Shown here: piece after piece, positions 19,715 to 29,149 of the stretch | How positions within the stretch are numbered: the stretch's first letter is position 1 | Layout: each line of letters begins with the position of its first letter | Assembly: GCF_013141765.1 (NCBI RefSeq) | Contig: NZ_WHOD01000003.1 | Location: 124,001-188,000, forward strand | Source of the DNA: Paenibacillus foliorum | Lineage (GTDB): Bacteria; Bacillota; Bacilli; Paenibacillales; NBRC-103111 | DNA: 64,000 nt | Direction of reading: 5' to 3' | The notes under the pieces: model-generated | What the model saw: the letters and a program-made list of their open reading frames with translations, nothing else | What the model was told of the DNA's origin: nothing | Database searches by the model: none | Translations under genes and position numbers: made by a program

Positions 19715-20509
19715 GTGACTGAACGGTATTCAGAAATAGACGCGGTGATCGAATATATTCATCAAAGCATCTATGAACCGCTTTTGCTTGCCCGATTAGC
19801 CAGATATGCGGGCTATAGTCCGTACCATTTCAGCCGCATTTTCAAAGAAAGAATCGGTCTTTCACCTCTATATTATGTGTCTTCCCTTCGATTGCAAAAG
19901 GCAAAAGACTTGCTGCTGCGCACAAATCTCACGGTTCGCGATATCGGATTAGAGATCGGACAACAGAGTCTGGGAACCTTCACCACCCGATTTACCGAAC
20001 GGGTAGGCGTGACACCATCCGACTTTCGGAACTCTACGCTGCAAGCCGACAATCACCTGCATTCTTTACAGAAGCTTAGCGATTGGCGCAAGTTGCAGCC
20101 TGCCTCGCATCAATACTCAAGAATAGAGGGAACCATCCAAGCAGAGATTCCTTTTGAGGGTGTCATTCTGATAGGCTTGTTTGCCAAGCCTATCCCTGAA
20201 GGACTTCCTCTTTACGGAACGCTGCTTTCTTCTTTGGGGGATTTTTGTTTTACAGGCGTTAAGCCTGGCACCTATTACTTGATGGGTACATCAGTCTCGT
20301 GGGGGACGCTGGCTGTGGACTTTCTGCTTCCACACACAACCCTACGCACCCGAACGAAGGAGCCCATCATAGTCGGACCCTATTCCTCAGTCCTGCATCG
20401 GCAAGTTATGCTCCACGTTCCTCGCATAGATGATCCTCCAATCCTGATTTCCCTGCCCGTGCTGATGAAGAAGTTCCTCAATGAGATTGCCCAGCATAGC
20501 AATCGATAA
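19715..20509 (+). CDS. AraC-family regulator with N-terminal HTH
   Basis: 264 residues from GTG 19715; AGGA lies a few nt upstream. Two helix-turn-helix motifs occupy residues 8-105 (LLARLARYAGYSPYHFSRIF and VRDIGLEIGQQSLGTFTTRF followed by VGVTPSDFR). The C-terminal 150 residues are an unrecognised domain, perhaps an effector-binding fold. The order (DNA binding first) resembles Rob/SoxS-type regulators. The next genes downstream, the DHFR-like stub and serine hydrolase, run the same way, but the link is only positional. Confidence 0.85.
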   Translation: MTERYSEIDAVIEYIHQSIYEPLLLARLARYAGYSPYHFSRIFKERIGLSPLYYVSSLRLQKAKDLLLRTNLTVRDIGLEIGQQSLGTFTTRFTERVGVTPSDFRNSTLQADNHLHSLQKLSDWRKLQPASHQYSRIEGTIQAEIPFEGVILIGLFAKPIPEGLPLYGTLLSSLGDFCFTGVKPGTYYLMGTSVSWGTLAVDFLLPHTTLRTRTKEPIIVGPYSSVLHRQVMLHVPRIDDPPILISLPVLMKKFLNEIAQHSNR

Positions 20510-20688
20510 GAAACCATAACCAATACTGCATGCTAGAATAGGGGGGATCTTAGAATCATTCATAAAAGCGGAATCCTAGTTGACAAAGAAAGGAGAATTC
20601 GTTAAGAACCTAGCCACACCGTGCATCGATCACCAAGATCAGGATGTATAGCTTGATCGGCAATTTAACTAACAAAGGAGCCATCACT

Positions 20689-20874
20689 ATGGGAATAGTT
20701 CTGTTAGATCTAACAATGTCATGGAGGGATTTTATCACTGGGCCGGATGATAACGTAGAGTGGCTCCAAAGCATGATACTGGGCGAAGAAACCAACGATC
20801 AGCACATGGGCGAAGCACAAGACCAAGGCGGCCAGCAAGGGCCGATGAGACAGAACGGAGGGATCAGGCGATGA
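20689..20874 (+). pseudogene. N-terminal stub of a RibD/DHFR-like reductase gene
   Basis: 61 codons from ATG 20689, with AAAGGAG 8 nt upstream. The first 25 residues (GIVLLDLTMSW.DFITGPDDNVE) match the start of RibD C-terminal/dihydrofolate-reductase family proteins, which read V.LD.S.SLDGF..GP.DN. After that the similarity stops and the frame continues through a different sequence to a stop that overlaps the next start as ATGA (20871-20874). The full family protein is about 180-200 residues, so this is a truncated remnant. Because the ribosome binding site and overlap are intact, it may still be translated and act as a coupling leader for the next gene. Confidence 0.6.
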
Positions 20875-22070
20875 GTACCGGAGGTTTGTCTCAGGAGCGG
20901 CTCGGCCGCATGCACGACGTCATGGCCGGTTATGTCGAGCGCGGCGAAGTGCCTGGCCTTGTTACGTTAGTCAGCCGAAGCGGTGAGGTTCATGTCGATG
21001 CGATCGGAATGCAGGCGATCGGCGGCAGCGACCCGATGCGCCGAGACACCATCTTCCGCATCGCTTCGATGACCAAGCCGATCACCGCTGCGGCAGCGAT
21101 GATCTTGGTCGAAGAATGCAAGCTGCGGCTGGATGATCCGGTCGATCGGCTGCTTCCCGAGCTGGCCAACCGCAGGGTCTTGAAACGGCTCGATGGGCCA
21201 CTCGACGACACCATGCCCGCCAATCGGCAGATCACCTTGCGCGATCTGCTGACCTTTCGCTTGGGAATCGGGGCTATAATGGCTCCCCCCGACCAGTACC
21301 CGATTCAGAAGGCGATAGCGGAAGCAGGCCTCGCCCCTGGGCCGAACCCGCCTCAGCAATCGCCTGATGAATGGATGAAGCGCCTCGGCAATCTGCCGCT
21401 GATTCATCAGCCGGGCGAGGTGTGGATGTACCATACCGGCTCCGACATTCTGGGCGTGCTGATCGCACGTGCTGCTAACCAGACGCTGGAGGAGTTCTTC
21501 AGCGAACGCATCTTCGAGCCGCTCGGAATGAAGGACACCGGGTTTCACGTACCGGCCGAGAAACTGAAAAGGCTGCCGCCAAGCTACATGACCCAGCGTG
21601 TAACCGGAGCACTCACGCTCCATGACGATCCCAATGACAGCCGATGGGGTCACCCGCCCGCCTTTCAATCCGGCGGAGGTGGGCTCGTCTCGACTCTAGA
21701 CGACTATCTGGCCTTCTGTCAGATGATGCTGGGCAAAGGCCGGTACGGCCGCGAACGTATCTTGTCTAGGCCGTCGGTCGAGCTCATGACCACCGACCAT
21801 CTGACACCTGAGCAGAAAGCGGAGGCAAGCATCTTCTTCGACGACAAAAGCAGCTGGGGGTTCGGCGTTGGAATCACTACGCGGCGCGACAGTCTAGCAA
21901 CGGTTCCTGGACGGTTCGGCTGGGATGGCGGTGTAGGCACATCAGCGTACTCGGATCCCAAGGAAGACATGGTCGGGATTCTGATGACCCAGCGCCTTAT
22001 GGATTCTCCCCTTCCTCCCAATGTCTTTGTCGATTTCTGGACCTCTGCTTACCAGTCCGTCGATGATTGA
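20871..22070 (+). CDS. Class C beta-lactamase-fold serine hydrolase/esterase
   Basis: 399 residues from ATG 20871, with GGAGG about 9 nt upstream; the longer frame starting at 20760 encodes an implausible arginine-rich leader. The active-site S-x-x-K is SMTK near residue 66. A YHTGSDILG segment occupies the place of the Tyr motif. WGFGVGITT and GRFGWDGGVGTS lie near the end in the position of the third motif. No signal peptide is present, so an intracellular esterase (EstB-like) is more likely than a true beta-lactamase. The gene is visibly richer in G+C, with more GC-ending codons, than its neighbours, which suggests transfer. Confidence 0.88.
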   Translation: MSTGGLSQERLGRMHDVMAGYVERGEVPGLVTLVSRSGEVHVDAIGMQAIGGSDPMRRDTIFRIASMTKPITAAAAMILVEECKLRLDDPVDRLLPELANRRVLKRLDGPLDDTMPANRQITLRDLLTFRLGIGAIMAPPDQYPIQKAIAEAGLAPGPNPPQQSPDEWMKRLGNLPLIHQPGEVWMYHTGSDILGVLIARAANQTLEEFFSERIFEPLGMKDTGFHVPAEKLKRLPPSYMTQRVTGALTLHDDPNDSRWGHPPAFQSGGGGLVSTLDDYLAFCQMMLGKGRYGRERILSRPSVELMTTDHLTPEQKAEASIFFDDKSSWGFGVGITTRRDSLATVPGRFGWDGGVGTSAYSDPKEDMVGILMTQRLMDSPLPPNVFVDFWTSAYQSVDD

Positions 22071-22189
22071 GGCATCACATATAACGATACTGCTACTTGC
22101 AAACTCACCCAAGTTTGTGCATTCGGGGATTCGAGTACTGTCCTCATGCACCATTACTGTGGCCGGAAGTAATTCGCTTGCAGGGCAAA

Positions 22190-22222
22190 ACAGCAGTTCA
22201 AGGTATTATCCTTGAGCTGCTG
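22190..22222 (+). terminator. Terminator-like hairpin after the serine hydrolase
   Basis: ACAGCAGTTCAAGG pairs with CCTTGAGCTGCTGT around TATTAT, followed by a modest T-rich tail. It lies about 120 nt downstream of the stop. Confidence 0.55.
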
Positions 22223-22321
22223 TTCTAGTTTCGGCATCAGAGTTGCTGTTTAGTATCATTGCCTGCGCTTTGCTCTATACATCAGCTGCCCTTTTCTTAG
22301 GCATACCCTCTGCTCGTAAGA

Positions 22322-23143
22322 TTACCGAGTTATCTTATCCAAGCAATATTTCTGTATCACTTCCGCAACAGCATCCTCAAGATGTGTTTTGGCTATATAC
22401 TGCGCATGCGCTTTGAGCTCAGGATGTGCATTCCCGACGGCTACTCCCAACCCGGCTGTGCGTATCATTTCTAAGTCGTTTAAATTGTCACCGATCGCGA
22501 TCACTTCCTGCATTTCGATTCCGAGCCGGTTAACAAGCATTTTTAAAGCCTGCCCTTTGGACACCGACCGGGGCAGCACCTCCAAATATGTCGGCTCTGA
22601 ACGCACCAATTCGCAGTACACTCCCATTAAAGGTTTTAACTTTTCCATTATTTGGTAAAAATTGCAATTTTCTTTTATTATCAATATTTTATTGACATCG
22701 CTCTGCCTCAAGAAATCCGGGGTATCCCAGCTATGACATTGCACCCTATCCTTGCTCATATATTCCTCGATAGGCTGCGTAATTTCTTTGACCCATATCT
22801 TCCTGTCAGCGTAAAAAATCATATCATGCGGTTGATCCTCAATCAATTGAAGACATCTGTCAATTACATCTTGCCTAAGACTGGCTTCAAAATAACATTG
22901 CTCCGTGTCAAAATCGACGATCTTACCGCCGTTGTATAAGATGACCGGATGATGAATATCCAACTCCATCGCATATGGGTACGCAGCCTCTTCTACCCGG
23001 CCGGTTGCAAGCGTAACGATCCCACCCTGCTGTTGAAAAGCGTTGATCATTTCCTTGTTCCGCTCACTGATCTTTTGCTGCAAATCCACCAGCGTCCCGT
23101 CAATATCGGTGACGACCATGCGGTAGCGTTGTTCGGACGGCAT
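22322..23143 (-). CDS. HAD superfamily Cof-type phosphatase
   Basis: 273 residues, ATG 23143. Motif I is VVTDIDGTLVDLQ (nucleophile Asp). LATGR carries the second motif, then the Cof-type C2 cap. Motif IV is IAIGDNLNDLEMIRTAG. Proteins of this family dephosphorylate sugar phosphates or related small molecules in the cytoplasm. The gene is last in a compact unit: its ATG shares one base with the stop of the MBL gene upstream. Its position after an ABC importer suggests it dephosphorylates the imported compound; this is inference. Confidence 0.9.
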   Translation of the reverse strand: MPSEQRYRMVVTDIDGTLVDLQQKISERNKEMINAFQQQGGIVTLATGRVEEAAYPYAMELDIHHPVILYNGGKIVDFDTEQCYFEASLRQDVIDRCLQLIEDQPHDMIFYADRKIWVKEITQPIEEYMSKDRVQCHSWDTPDFLRQSDVNKILIIKENCNFYQIMEKLKPLMGVYCELVRSEPTYLEVLPRSVSKGQALKMLVNRLGIEMQEVIAIGDNLNDLEMIRTAGLGVAVGNAHPELKAHAQYIAKTHLEDAVAEVIQKYCLDKITR

Positions 23144-24066
23144 TATTTCAATTCAATCCTTTCCAGAGCGAGCGGTAACCTAGATGCAAGATAGATTGTA
23201 CCCGGCTGAGAGCCTGTAACATATAACATGCTTTCCGAGGCTTGCGCAATCCGGTTCCACTCATCCCGAAACCGTTCGTATTCCGTGTCATTATTTGTTA
23301 TTAATAACCAGTCTGGCGACAGCAGCCTCAGCAGCTGCTCGTTCCATCCATCTGCCATGCCGTGATGGCCAACCTTAAAACCGCAAGGCCGCAGCTGCTC
23401 GCGATCCATAATTCGTTCCCAGTTCGACAGCAGTGCATCCCCTCCGAATAAAAACAGCTGACGGCCATCTGTCTCTTCAAACAGCCAAACGCTGCTGTCC
23501 CGGTTCGATGATGCATCAAAGGCTACCAGCAGCTCCTCTTGTAACTCCGCCTCCAAGTGAGAAGAACACAACTGTTGAAGATTACCGTAGGCTGGCAAAT
23601 CACTTATATGCAAAGGATCTAGATGCCGCAGCACAAATTGACCAAACCTCCAGGAAGCAGTCTCCCCAAAAGGCTGACGCAAAGAAACCACTGTTTTTTG
23701 CAGGATAAGCAGCTCCCATAATTGATTGTAATCATTTAACATTCGAGCGGTTTGAATGGCTTGCGGATGCTGCATTTCGCTCAAATCAAGCGCTAGCTGC
23801 GGATAAGGCAGAACGGACTCCACTATAGGAATATGCTCCGCCACCTCAAGCAAGCCTGTCAGATGATCAGGATGAAGATGGGTTAGAATCATCAAGTCGA
23901 TCTGCTTCCAGCCTCTTTCCTGCGCGAAACGATACGGCCTAACGGACTCATGGAAGAATTGGTCCCCTCCGTCGATAAGAACAACAGCGACTCCATCGTC
24001 CGTAGGAATTTCCAGAAAAAAAGCGTCCCCCCGCCCAACATTCAGCGCATACAATACAGGTCTCAT
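23143..24066 (-). CDS. MBL-fold metallohydrolase (ComEC/Rec2-like beta-lactamase domain)
   Basis: 307 residues, ATG 24066, overlapping the ATPase stop in ATGA fashion. LNVGRGDAFFLE and VVLIDGG match the start of ComEC-like lactamase domains. The metal site is LTHLHPDHLTG (HxHxDH), with later ligands in FGGDAL and KVGHHGMADG. It has no membrane segments, so it is not ComEC itself. Related soluble enzymes cleave phosphodiesters or similar bonds. Co-translation with an importer and a HAD phosphatase suggests a hydrolase acting on imported phospho-compounds. Confidence 0.85.
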   Translation of the reverse strand: MRPVLYALNVGRGDAFFLEIPTDDGVAVVLIDGGDQFFHESVRPYRFAQERGWKQIDLMILTHLHPDHLTGLLEVAEHIPIVESVLPYPQLALDLSEMQHPQAIQTARMLNDYNQLWELLILQKTVVSLRQPFGETASWRFGQFVLRHLDPLHISDLPAYGNLQQLCSSHLEAELQEELLVAFDASSNRDSSVWLFEETDGRQLFLFGGDALLSNWERIMDREQLRPCGFKVGHHGMADGWNEQLLRLLSPDWLLITNNDTEYERFRDEWNRIAQASESMLYVTGSQPGTIYLASRLPLALERIELK

Positions 24067-25157
24067 GATTGCTCACCAATTAACATGTGTATTTTCTTTT
24101 TGTCCAGAACAAGGTCGACTTGCCCTTCCAAATATCCGCGAACGCTGGGACTGGAATCATCAATGATCCACTGCATAGAACCGGCCTCTGCCCAATATCT
24201 GATCATTCGTCCAAGAAAGCTGCTCCTTGTAATGACCCCGCTCCATACATTGTCGCTGGTTCCATGGCTGCCTTCCCCGGGTAAAACAGAAATGCATTCC
24301 GGTCTTATAACCAGTGTCACCTTATCGCCTTGTTTTGCCGAATAACCGGTTTTATCCACTCTGATCACCATATCAGCACATTTGACAATAAAATCCTGAG
24401 CCTCGACTCCAACCACTTCACCGTCCAGAAAGTTCGCCACGCCTACAAAATCGGCTACAAACTTATTATTAGGCTTGAAGTAAACTTCCCATGGAGTACC
24501 AACTTGATAGATGGTCCCTTTGTTAAACACAGCGATTCGGTCCGACAACGACAGAGCCTCATCCTGGTCATGAGTTACGAAAATAGCGGTTATACCGGCT
24601 CGCTGCTGCATCTCTCTGATATCGTTCCTTACTTCGACGCGCATTTTGGCATCCAGATTGCTTAAAGGCTCATCCATCAGCAAAATGTTTTGTCCTATGA
24701 TCAACGCCCTTGCGAACGCGACCCGCTGCTGTTGTCCCCCGCTCATCTGCTTCGGATACCTGTGCTCCATCCCCTGCAATCCGAACATATCGAGCATCGT
24801 TTCGACTTTTTCCTTTATCTCATTTGGAGGCATCCTTTTCAGCTTCAAGCCGTAGGCAATATTCTCAAAAACGGTCATGTGGGGAAAAAGCGCATATTCT
24901 TGAAACACGAGCGGAGTGTTTCTTTTGTACACCGGCGTGCCGTTCACTTTATTCCCTTCGATGTAAATGGATCCCGAGTCAGGCTCGTGGAAACCGGCTA
25001 TCAGCCTCATCAGCGTCGTTTTGCCACATCCGCTTGGTCCGAGCAGCGTAGTAAAGCTGCCTTTTTGTATGTCCAGTGATACATTATTGATCGCCTTGAA
25101 AGCTCCGAACTGCTTCGTTACATTTTCAATTTTGATAATCGATTTCTCTGCGCTCAT
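24063..25157 (-). CDS. ABC transporter ATP-binding protein (PotA/FbpC type)
   Basis: 364 residues from the second of two adjacent ATG codons (25157), which is better spaced from GGAGG. Walker A GPSGCGKTT, Q-loop VFQEYALFPHM, signature MSGGQQQRVAFARAL, Walker B NILLMDEPLSNLDA, then an H-loop in FVTHDQDEALSLSD. The C-terminal 110 residues fit a TOBE regulatory domain. It powers the fused permease encoded just upstream. Members of this group import iron, phosphonates, polyamines or phosphate esters. Confidence 0.93.
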   Translation of the reverse strand: MSAEKSIIKIENVTKQFGAFKAINNVSLDIQKGSFTTLLGPSGCGKTTLMRLIAGFHEPDSGSIYIEGNKVNGTPVYKRNTPLVFQEYALFPHMTVFENIAYGLKLKRMPPNEIKEKVETMLDMFGLQGMEHRYPKQMSGGQQQRVAFARALIIGQNILLMDEPLSNLDAKMRVEVRNDIREMQQRAGITAIFVTHDQDEALSLSDRIAVFNKGTIYQVGTPWEVYFKPNNKFVADFVGVANFLDGEVVGVEAQDFIVKCADMVIRVDKTGYSAKQGDKVTLVIRPECISVLPGEGSHGTSDNVWSGVITRSSFLGRMIRYWAEAGSMQWIIDDSSPSVRGYLEGQVDLVLDKKKIHMLIGEQS

Positions 25158-25169
25158 CATTTGCCTCCG

Positions 25170-26816
25170 TTATAACCCAATGGATTTATCCTTTTCTTTC
25201 ATAAAAAGCCGGGCTATGGCCAATACAGCGAATGCGATGGAAATAAGGACAACCGTAAACGCCGATGCGCTGCCCCAAGCGCCATTCTGCACAAGGCCTA
25301 GAATAGATACAGTCCCGACCGAAGTACCTGCCGAATAAATAAATATGATGACGCTTAAGCAAGTCACCGATCGTAAGAATGAAAGTACAAGTCCCGAAAG
25401 AAAAGGTCCTCTAAGCAGGGGAAGCAGGATGTTCTTGAAGGTTCTAAAATTGCCGGCACCCATATTAAGCGATGCCTCCTCCAGAGAGCTTCCAATCTGC
25501 TGCAGTCCTGCAAGACTGGCGCTATAACAGGTCGGCAAATTCCAGAACATCAATGCAAGTATCATAATGGTGGAAGTCCCCGTGAGCACAAGCGGCCCTT
25601 CGTTAAAAGCAACAGCGAAACCGAGTCCCAGAAATACCCCAGGAACAGCTCCAGGTAAAATAGCCAGAAAATCCAGAAGACGATTGATCCCGATCTGCCT
25701 TCTTTGCACGATATATGCCAACGGTAACGAAAACAACGCAGCTGCAATTGAGGAAATAAGAGCGAACTTGATGCTGTTGAACATTTCCTTTCCCTTAGCG
25801 AACACATAGTTCATATTGTTCAGAGTGAACGACCAGTCATATCCCCATGTTTTCGTAAACGCACCATAGAACAGCACCCCATAGACTGCTAAAATAACAA
25901 TCGTAACGAACAAACAGAAGGAGAACAAACCCCATTTTATATATAAAGGGACAGGATACGGCTCTAAGGATGTTTCTTTACCGGTGACGGTTACATAGGA
26001 GCGTTGTCCTACCCAATTTCTGTTCAGGATAAACAGGCCAAGCGCCGGAACTAGTAAAGCCGTTGACAGCATCGCTGCCGAAGGCAAATCGAATAATCCG
26101 GCCATCTGCATATAAGCCTCTGTAGGAAGAAGCGAATAATTTCCTCCGATAATCATCGGGTTGCCGAAATCAGCCAGCACATTCATGGCGGCAATTAGTG
26201 CCCCACCTGCAATCCCTGGCCTGCATAGCGGAAAAAACACATCCTTAAACACTTGCCAGCGCGTTGCGCCCAAGTTATAGGCGGCATACTCCAGGTTCGT
26301 TGGGCCTGCTTTCAGAACCCCGTTAATAACAGCATAAGCATACGGAAAAAATGTAATCGTCTGAACAAGCCATAACCCGTGCCAGCCGTAAATATCGATA
26401 TTAACATGCAGCACATGCTTGGAAATGATCCCCTGCCTGCCGAATAAAAGAATGTACGACAGTGCTACGATAAAAGGAGGAGAGACGACCGGCAAAAGGG
26501 TAATAAAGCGGAAAAGTCCTTTGAGCGGAATATTCAGCCTTGTAATGGCGTATGCAAAAAGAAAAGCGACTACAGTGCAGGAAATGGTTGAAATCAGCGT
26601 CATGAATAAGCTGTTTAACGCTGCATGATACCAACGTGAATTGCTGAACAGGTTTAAGTAATCATTCCATCGCGGGAAGCTAATCACTTTTATGATAGGC
26701 CAGCATACAAAATAAACGGTGATGATGATAATCGCTACTATAAGGATAGCCAGAAGCGGCTCATGCTTTAATCGTTTCATATCGGCCCATGCTTCTTTAA
26801 CAGCACGTGAGGTCAA
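25170..26816 (-). CDS. Fused ABC permease of the Fe3+/2-aminoethylphosphonate type
   Basis: 548 residues from TTG 26816, with AAAGGTGTG upstream. About twelve hydrophobic segments in two homologous halves, each with an EAA-like loop (NLEYAAYNLGATRWQVFKDV in the first and SSLEEASLNMGAGNFRTFKN in the second). FbpB/AfuB/PhnV permeases have this duplicated layout. It sits between the binding-protein and ATPase genes and is separated from the ATPase gene by 12 nt. Confidence 0.92.
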   Translation of the reverse strand: MTSRAVKEAWADMKRLKHEPLLAILIVAIIIITVYFVCWPIIKVISFPRWNDYLNLFSNSRWYHAALNSLFMTLISTISCTVVAFLFAYAITRLNIPLKGLFRFITLLPVVSPPFIVALSYILLFGRQGIISKHVLHVNIDIYGWHGLWLVQTITFFPYAYAVINGVLKAGPTNLEYAAYNLGATRWQVFKDVFFPLCRPGIAGGALIAAMNVLADFGNPMIIGGNYSLLPTEAYMQMAGLFDLPSAAMLSTALLVPALGLFILNRNWVGQRSYVTVTGKETSLEPYPVPLYIKWGLFSFCLFVTIVILAVYGVLFYGAFTKTWGYDWSFTLNNMNYVFAKGKEMFNSIKFALISSIAAALFSLPLAYIVQRRQIGINRLLDFLAILPGAVPGVFLGLGFAVAFNEGPLVLTGTSTIMILALMFWNLPTCYSASLAGLQQIGSSLEEASLNMGAGNFRTFKNILLPLLRGPFLSGLVLSFLRSVTCLSVIIFIYSAGTSVGTVSILGLVQNGAWGSASAFTVVLISIAFAVLAIARLFMKEKDKSIGL

Positions 26817-26919
26817 GGCAGGTCACACCTTTCCATTGCTAAGTTTGCCTGTGCGGTACGAGAGGTGCTTTCCCCGCACAGACAAGTCAGCAATAAGCTT
26901 TCTTTGGTGGTAGGTCTTG

Positions 26920-28029
26920 CTATTTTTTGCCGGTCATTTCAGTGAACTTCTTAACAACGTCCGCTTTCATTTGGGAAGCCTTATCTCTATCATATTTCAC
27001 TAGCTTAACATCCTCGATTTTGATCATACCTTCTGGAGGCGCAACGTCTTTTCTAACGGAATAACGGTTCGATAATTTCGTATTCATCTCTCCGACCGGC
27101 TTGGTTAACAGCCAGTCAATGAACTTCTTCGCATTTTCAGTGTTAGCTCCACCTTTTACAATACCTGCTCCACCGATTTCAAAAGCGGTTTGCTCTGGAA
27201 CGATAACTTTGATCGGATAGCCTTGTTTAGCGGATTTAACGATGTCATGCGACCAAGACATTCCAGCCACAAATTCTCCTGTAGCGGTAAGATTAATGCC
27301 ATCTCCAGCAGCAGGGGTGTAATGATGAACATTGTCATTGAGCTTTTTCAAGTAATCCCAGCCTTTTTCCTCGCCCAATCTGAACAGCTGATCTGCTACA
27401 AAAATGTATCCTCCTCCAGCCGTTGCCGGATTGGACGTTATGAATAAGCCCTTATAAGCTGGATCAAGCAGATCATCCCATGTTTTCGGTTCTTTGATGC
27501 CTTTCGGTTCAAACTCTTTAGTGAATCTGTCCTTATTCAGCACGATGCCAAGCACACCCATGTACCATCCTTGCCAGAAGCCTTTCGGATCATTAAACTG
27601 GGCATCAAGCTCTTTGGCGTTCGGTGAAGAATATTTCTCAAGTAAGCCTTGGGATGCTAGGGGTTCATAAAATTCAACAGAACCGCCCACAAATACATCC
27701 GCTTTGGGAGAAGCTTTTTCAGCCTGAATTCGTGTGCTTGCCTCTCCGGCTCCGCTTAAACGTAGGTATTCGATTTCAATGCCGGTGTCTTCTTTAAACT
27801 TTTTTTGAATTTGCACAATATCATCTTCATTCAGAGCGGCGTACACGGTCAGCTTTTTGGATGCTGAGGGGGTATCTTTGGGTGCTTCTTTGCTAACCGT
27901 ATCCGCTGCTTTCGGAGCAGAAGCCGTGGTCTGACTTCCCCCGTTTGTTCCACTTGTTCCGCATCCGGTCAACGCTACAATACTGACGAGCATTAAGGCA
28001 GTTACTGAACCAATCCATTTTTTTAACAC
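26920..28029 (-). CDS. ABC transporter substrate-binding lipoprotein (FbpA-like)
   Basis: 369 residues from GTG 28029, with AAGGAGG 8 nt upstream; the TTG at 28056 lies upstream of that site. Signal peptide with lipobox VALTGC. The body matches the Fe3+/thiamine/AEP binding-protein group (KLTVYAALNEDDIVQIQKKF, DTGIEIEYLR, NAKKFIDWLLTKPVGE). The two adjacent tyrosines that bind iron in FbpA are not apparent at the C-terminal side, so an organic phosphate or phosphonate is as likely as iron. It is the first transport gene behind the LacI regulator. Confidence 0.9.
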   Translation of the reverse strand: MLKKWIGSVTALMLVSIVALTGCGTSGTNGGSQTTASAPKAADTVSKEAPKDTPSASKKLTVYAALNEDDIVQIQKKFKEDTGIEIEYLRLSGAGEASTRIQAEKASPKADVFVGGSVEFYEPLASQGLLEKYSSPNAKELDAQFNDPKGFWQGWYMGVLGIVLNKDRFTKEFEPKGIKEPKTWDDLLDPAYKGLFITSNPATAGGGYIFVADQLFRLGEEKGWDYLKKLNDNVHHYTPAAGDGINLTATGEFVAGMSWSHDIVKSAKQGYPIKVIVPEQTAFEIGGAGIVKGGANTENAKKFIDWLLTKPVGEMNTKLSNRYSVRKDVAPPEGMIKIEDVKLVKYDRDKASQMKADVVKKFTEMTGKK

Positions 28030-28090
28030 GGTTTGTTCCTCCTTGTTTTTGCCCAAAGGGCTTTGGGTTGAAAATGCCGGATAGCTTAAT

Positions 28091-29113
28091 TCATCTGGAT
28101 AATGTTGTCTGCAGCGCCTTGCAAGATTGCCTTACGACCAGTCTGGCCTTGATTAATTCGGACTCTGGTGTCATTTGTTTGTCAGAGATCATTTGCAGCA
28201 GCAGTTCGGCCGCTTTAGTCCCCATTTCCGTACGAGGCTGCTCCATTGTCGTCAATTGGATCCAGTGCAGCTCCGCGTATTCCAAATTATCGAAGCCTAT
28301 GACAGATATCTGTTCCGGAACAGCAATGTTCTGCTGTGCCAGCCATTCGAGAGCCCCGATGCCAAGCAAATCATTCCCAGCGAACACGGCGGTTACCTTC
28401 GGACTTCTCTCAAATAACCTGCTCATGGCCTCCCGGCCGCTATCTATATTTCTTCCTCCGCTCATAACAATGTTGCTGTCATCAGAGAGAAGGCTGTGCT
28501 TCCACATGGTATCTCTGTAACCAAGCAATCTTTGAATCCCGGTAAAAGAGCTCTCCGGCATCCCGATAAAACCGATTTGCCTGTGGCCCAGCTCGATTAA
28601 ATATTTAACCGCCTCAGTTGCCGCCTCATAATGATCAACATCAACATAGGGAGCCGATATTCCCGGGGGCGTTCTTCTCCGTAAAAACACGACGGGCATA
28701 TCCAGACCGGAAATCAGCTCCTTGAATGTATCGTCCAGGAAATCAGGAGTAATAATAAGCCCATCAAACTGTCGTTCAATAGCGTTGGACAGAAACTGTT
28801 TCTCCTTCACAGGGTCGCGGTTCGTATTCCCGTAAACAACTTGATACCCTTGCTTGGAAAAAGTCTCCTCCACTGCATTGGCCAGACCGGCGAAAAACGG
28901 GTCCGATATTTCCGGGATCATTAAACCGATCGTATACGTTTTTTTGTTGATCAAACCTCTCGCAATCGCATTGGGCCGATAATTTAAAGCTCGGATCGCC
29001 TCCATCACCTGCAGTTTTGTTTCTTCGCGAACATCGGGATGATTATTCATCGCCCTTGAAACTGTAGATACAGATACTCCTAAATGCTTAGCCACGTCTT
29101 TTATATTTGCCAC
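28091..29113 (-). CDS. LacI-family transcriptional regulator
   Basis: 340 residues from GTG 29113, giving the usual MANIKDVAKHLGVS start, with GAGGTG upstream. The helix-turn-helix is NIKDVAKHLGVSVSTVSRAM and the hinge is NYRPNAIARGL. The sensor domain shows GLMIPEISDPFFAGLANAVE and AVFAGNDLLGIGALEWL. A perfect 18-bp CG-centred palindrome at 29132-29149, just upstream of its start, points to autoregulation. It probably controls the importer, MBL and HAD genes downstream. LacI members normally respond to sugars, which hints that the imported compound contains one. Confidence 0.92.
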   Translation of the reverse strand: MANIKDVAKHLGVSVSTVSRAMNNHPDVREETKLQVMEAIRALNYRPNAIARGLINKKTYTIGLMIPEISDPFFAGLANAVEETFSKQGYQVVYGNTNRDPVKEKQFLSNAIERQFDGLIITPDFLDDTFKELISGLDMPVVFLRRRTPPGISAPYVDVDHYEAATEAVKYLIELGHRQIGFIGMPESSFTGIQRLLGYRDTMWKHSLLSDDSNIVMSGGRNIDSGREAMSRLFERSPKVTAVFAGNDLLGIGALEWLAQQNIAVPEQISVIGFDNLEYAELHWIQLTTMEQPRTEMGTKAAELLLQMISDKQMTPESELIKARLVVRQSCKALQTTLSR

Positions 29114-29131
29114 AAGCACACCTCATTCTCA

Positions 29132-29149
29132 AACGTTTCCGGAAACGTT
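29132..29149. promoter_or_regulatory. LacI-type operator upstream of the regulator gene
   Basis: AACGTTTCCGGAAACGTT is a perfect 18-bp palindrome with the central CG typical of LacI operators. It ends 18 nt upstream of the GTG start, where it would block transcription or its own mRNA start. Confidence 0.8.

Noticed and set aside
20760-20870. Longer N-terminus for the serine hydrolase
   Set aside because: The extra residues are arginine/histidine-rich and unlike the family; ATG 20871 has the better ribosome binding site.
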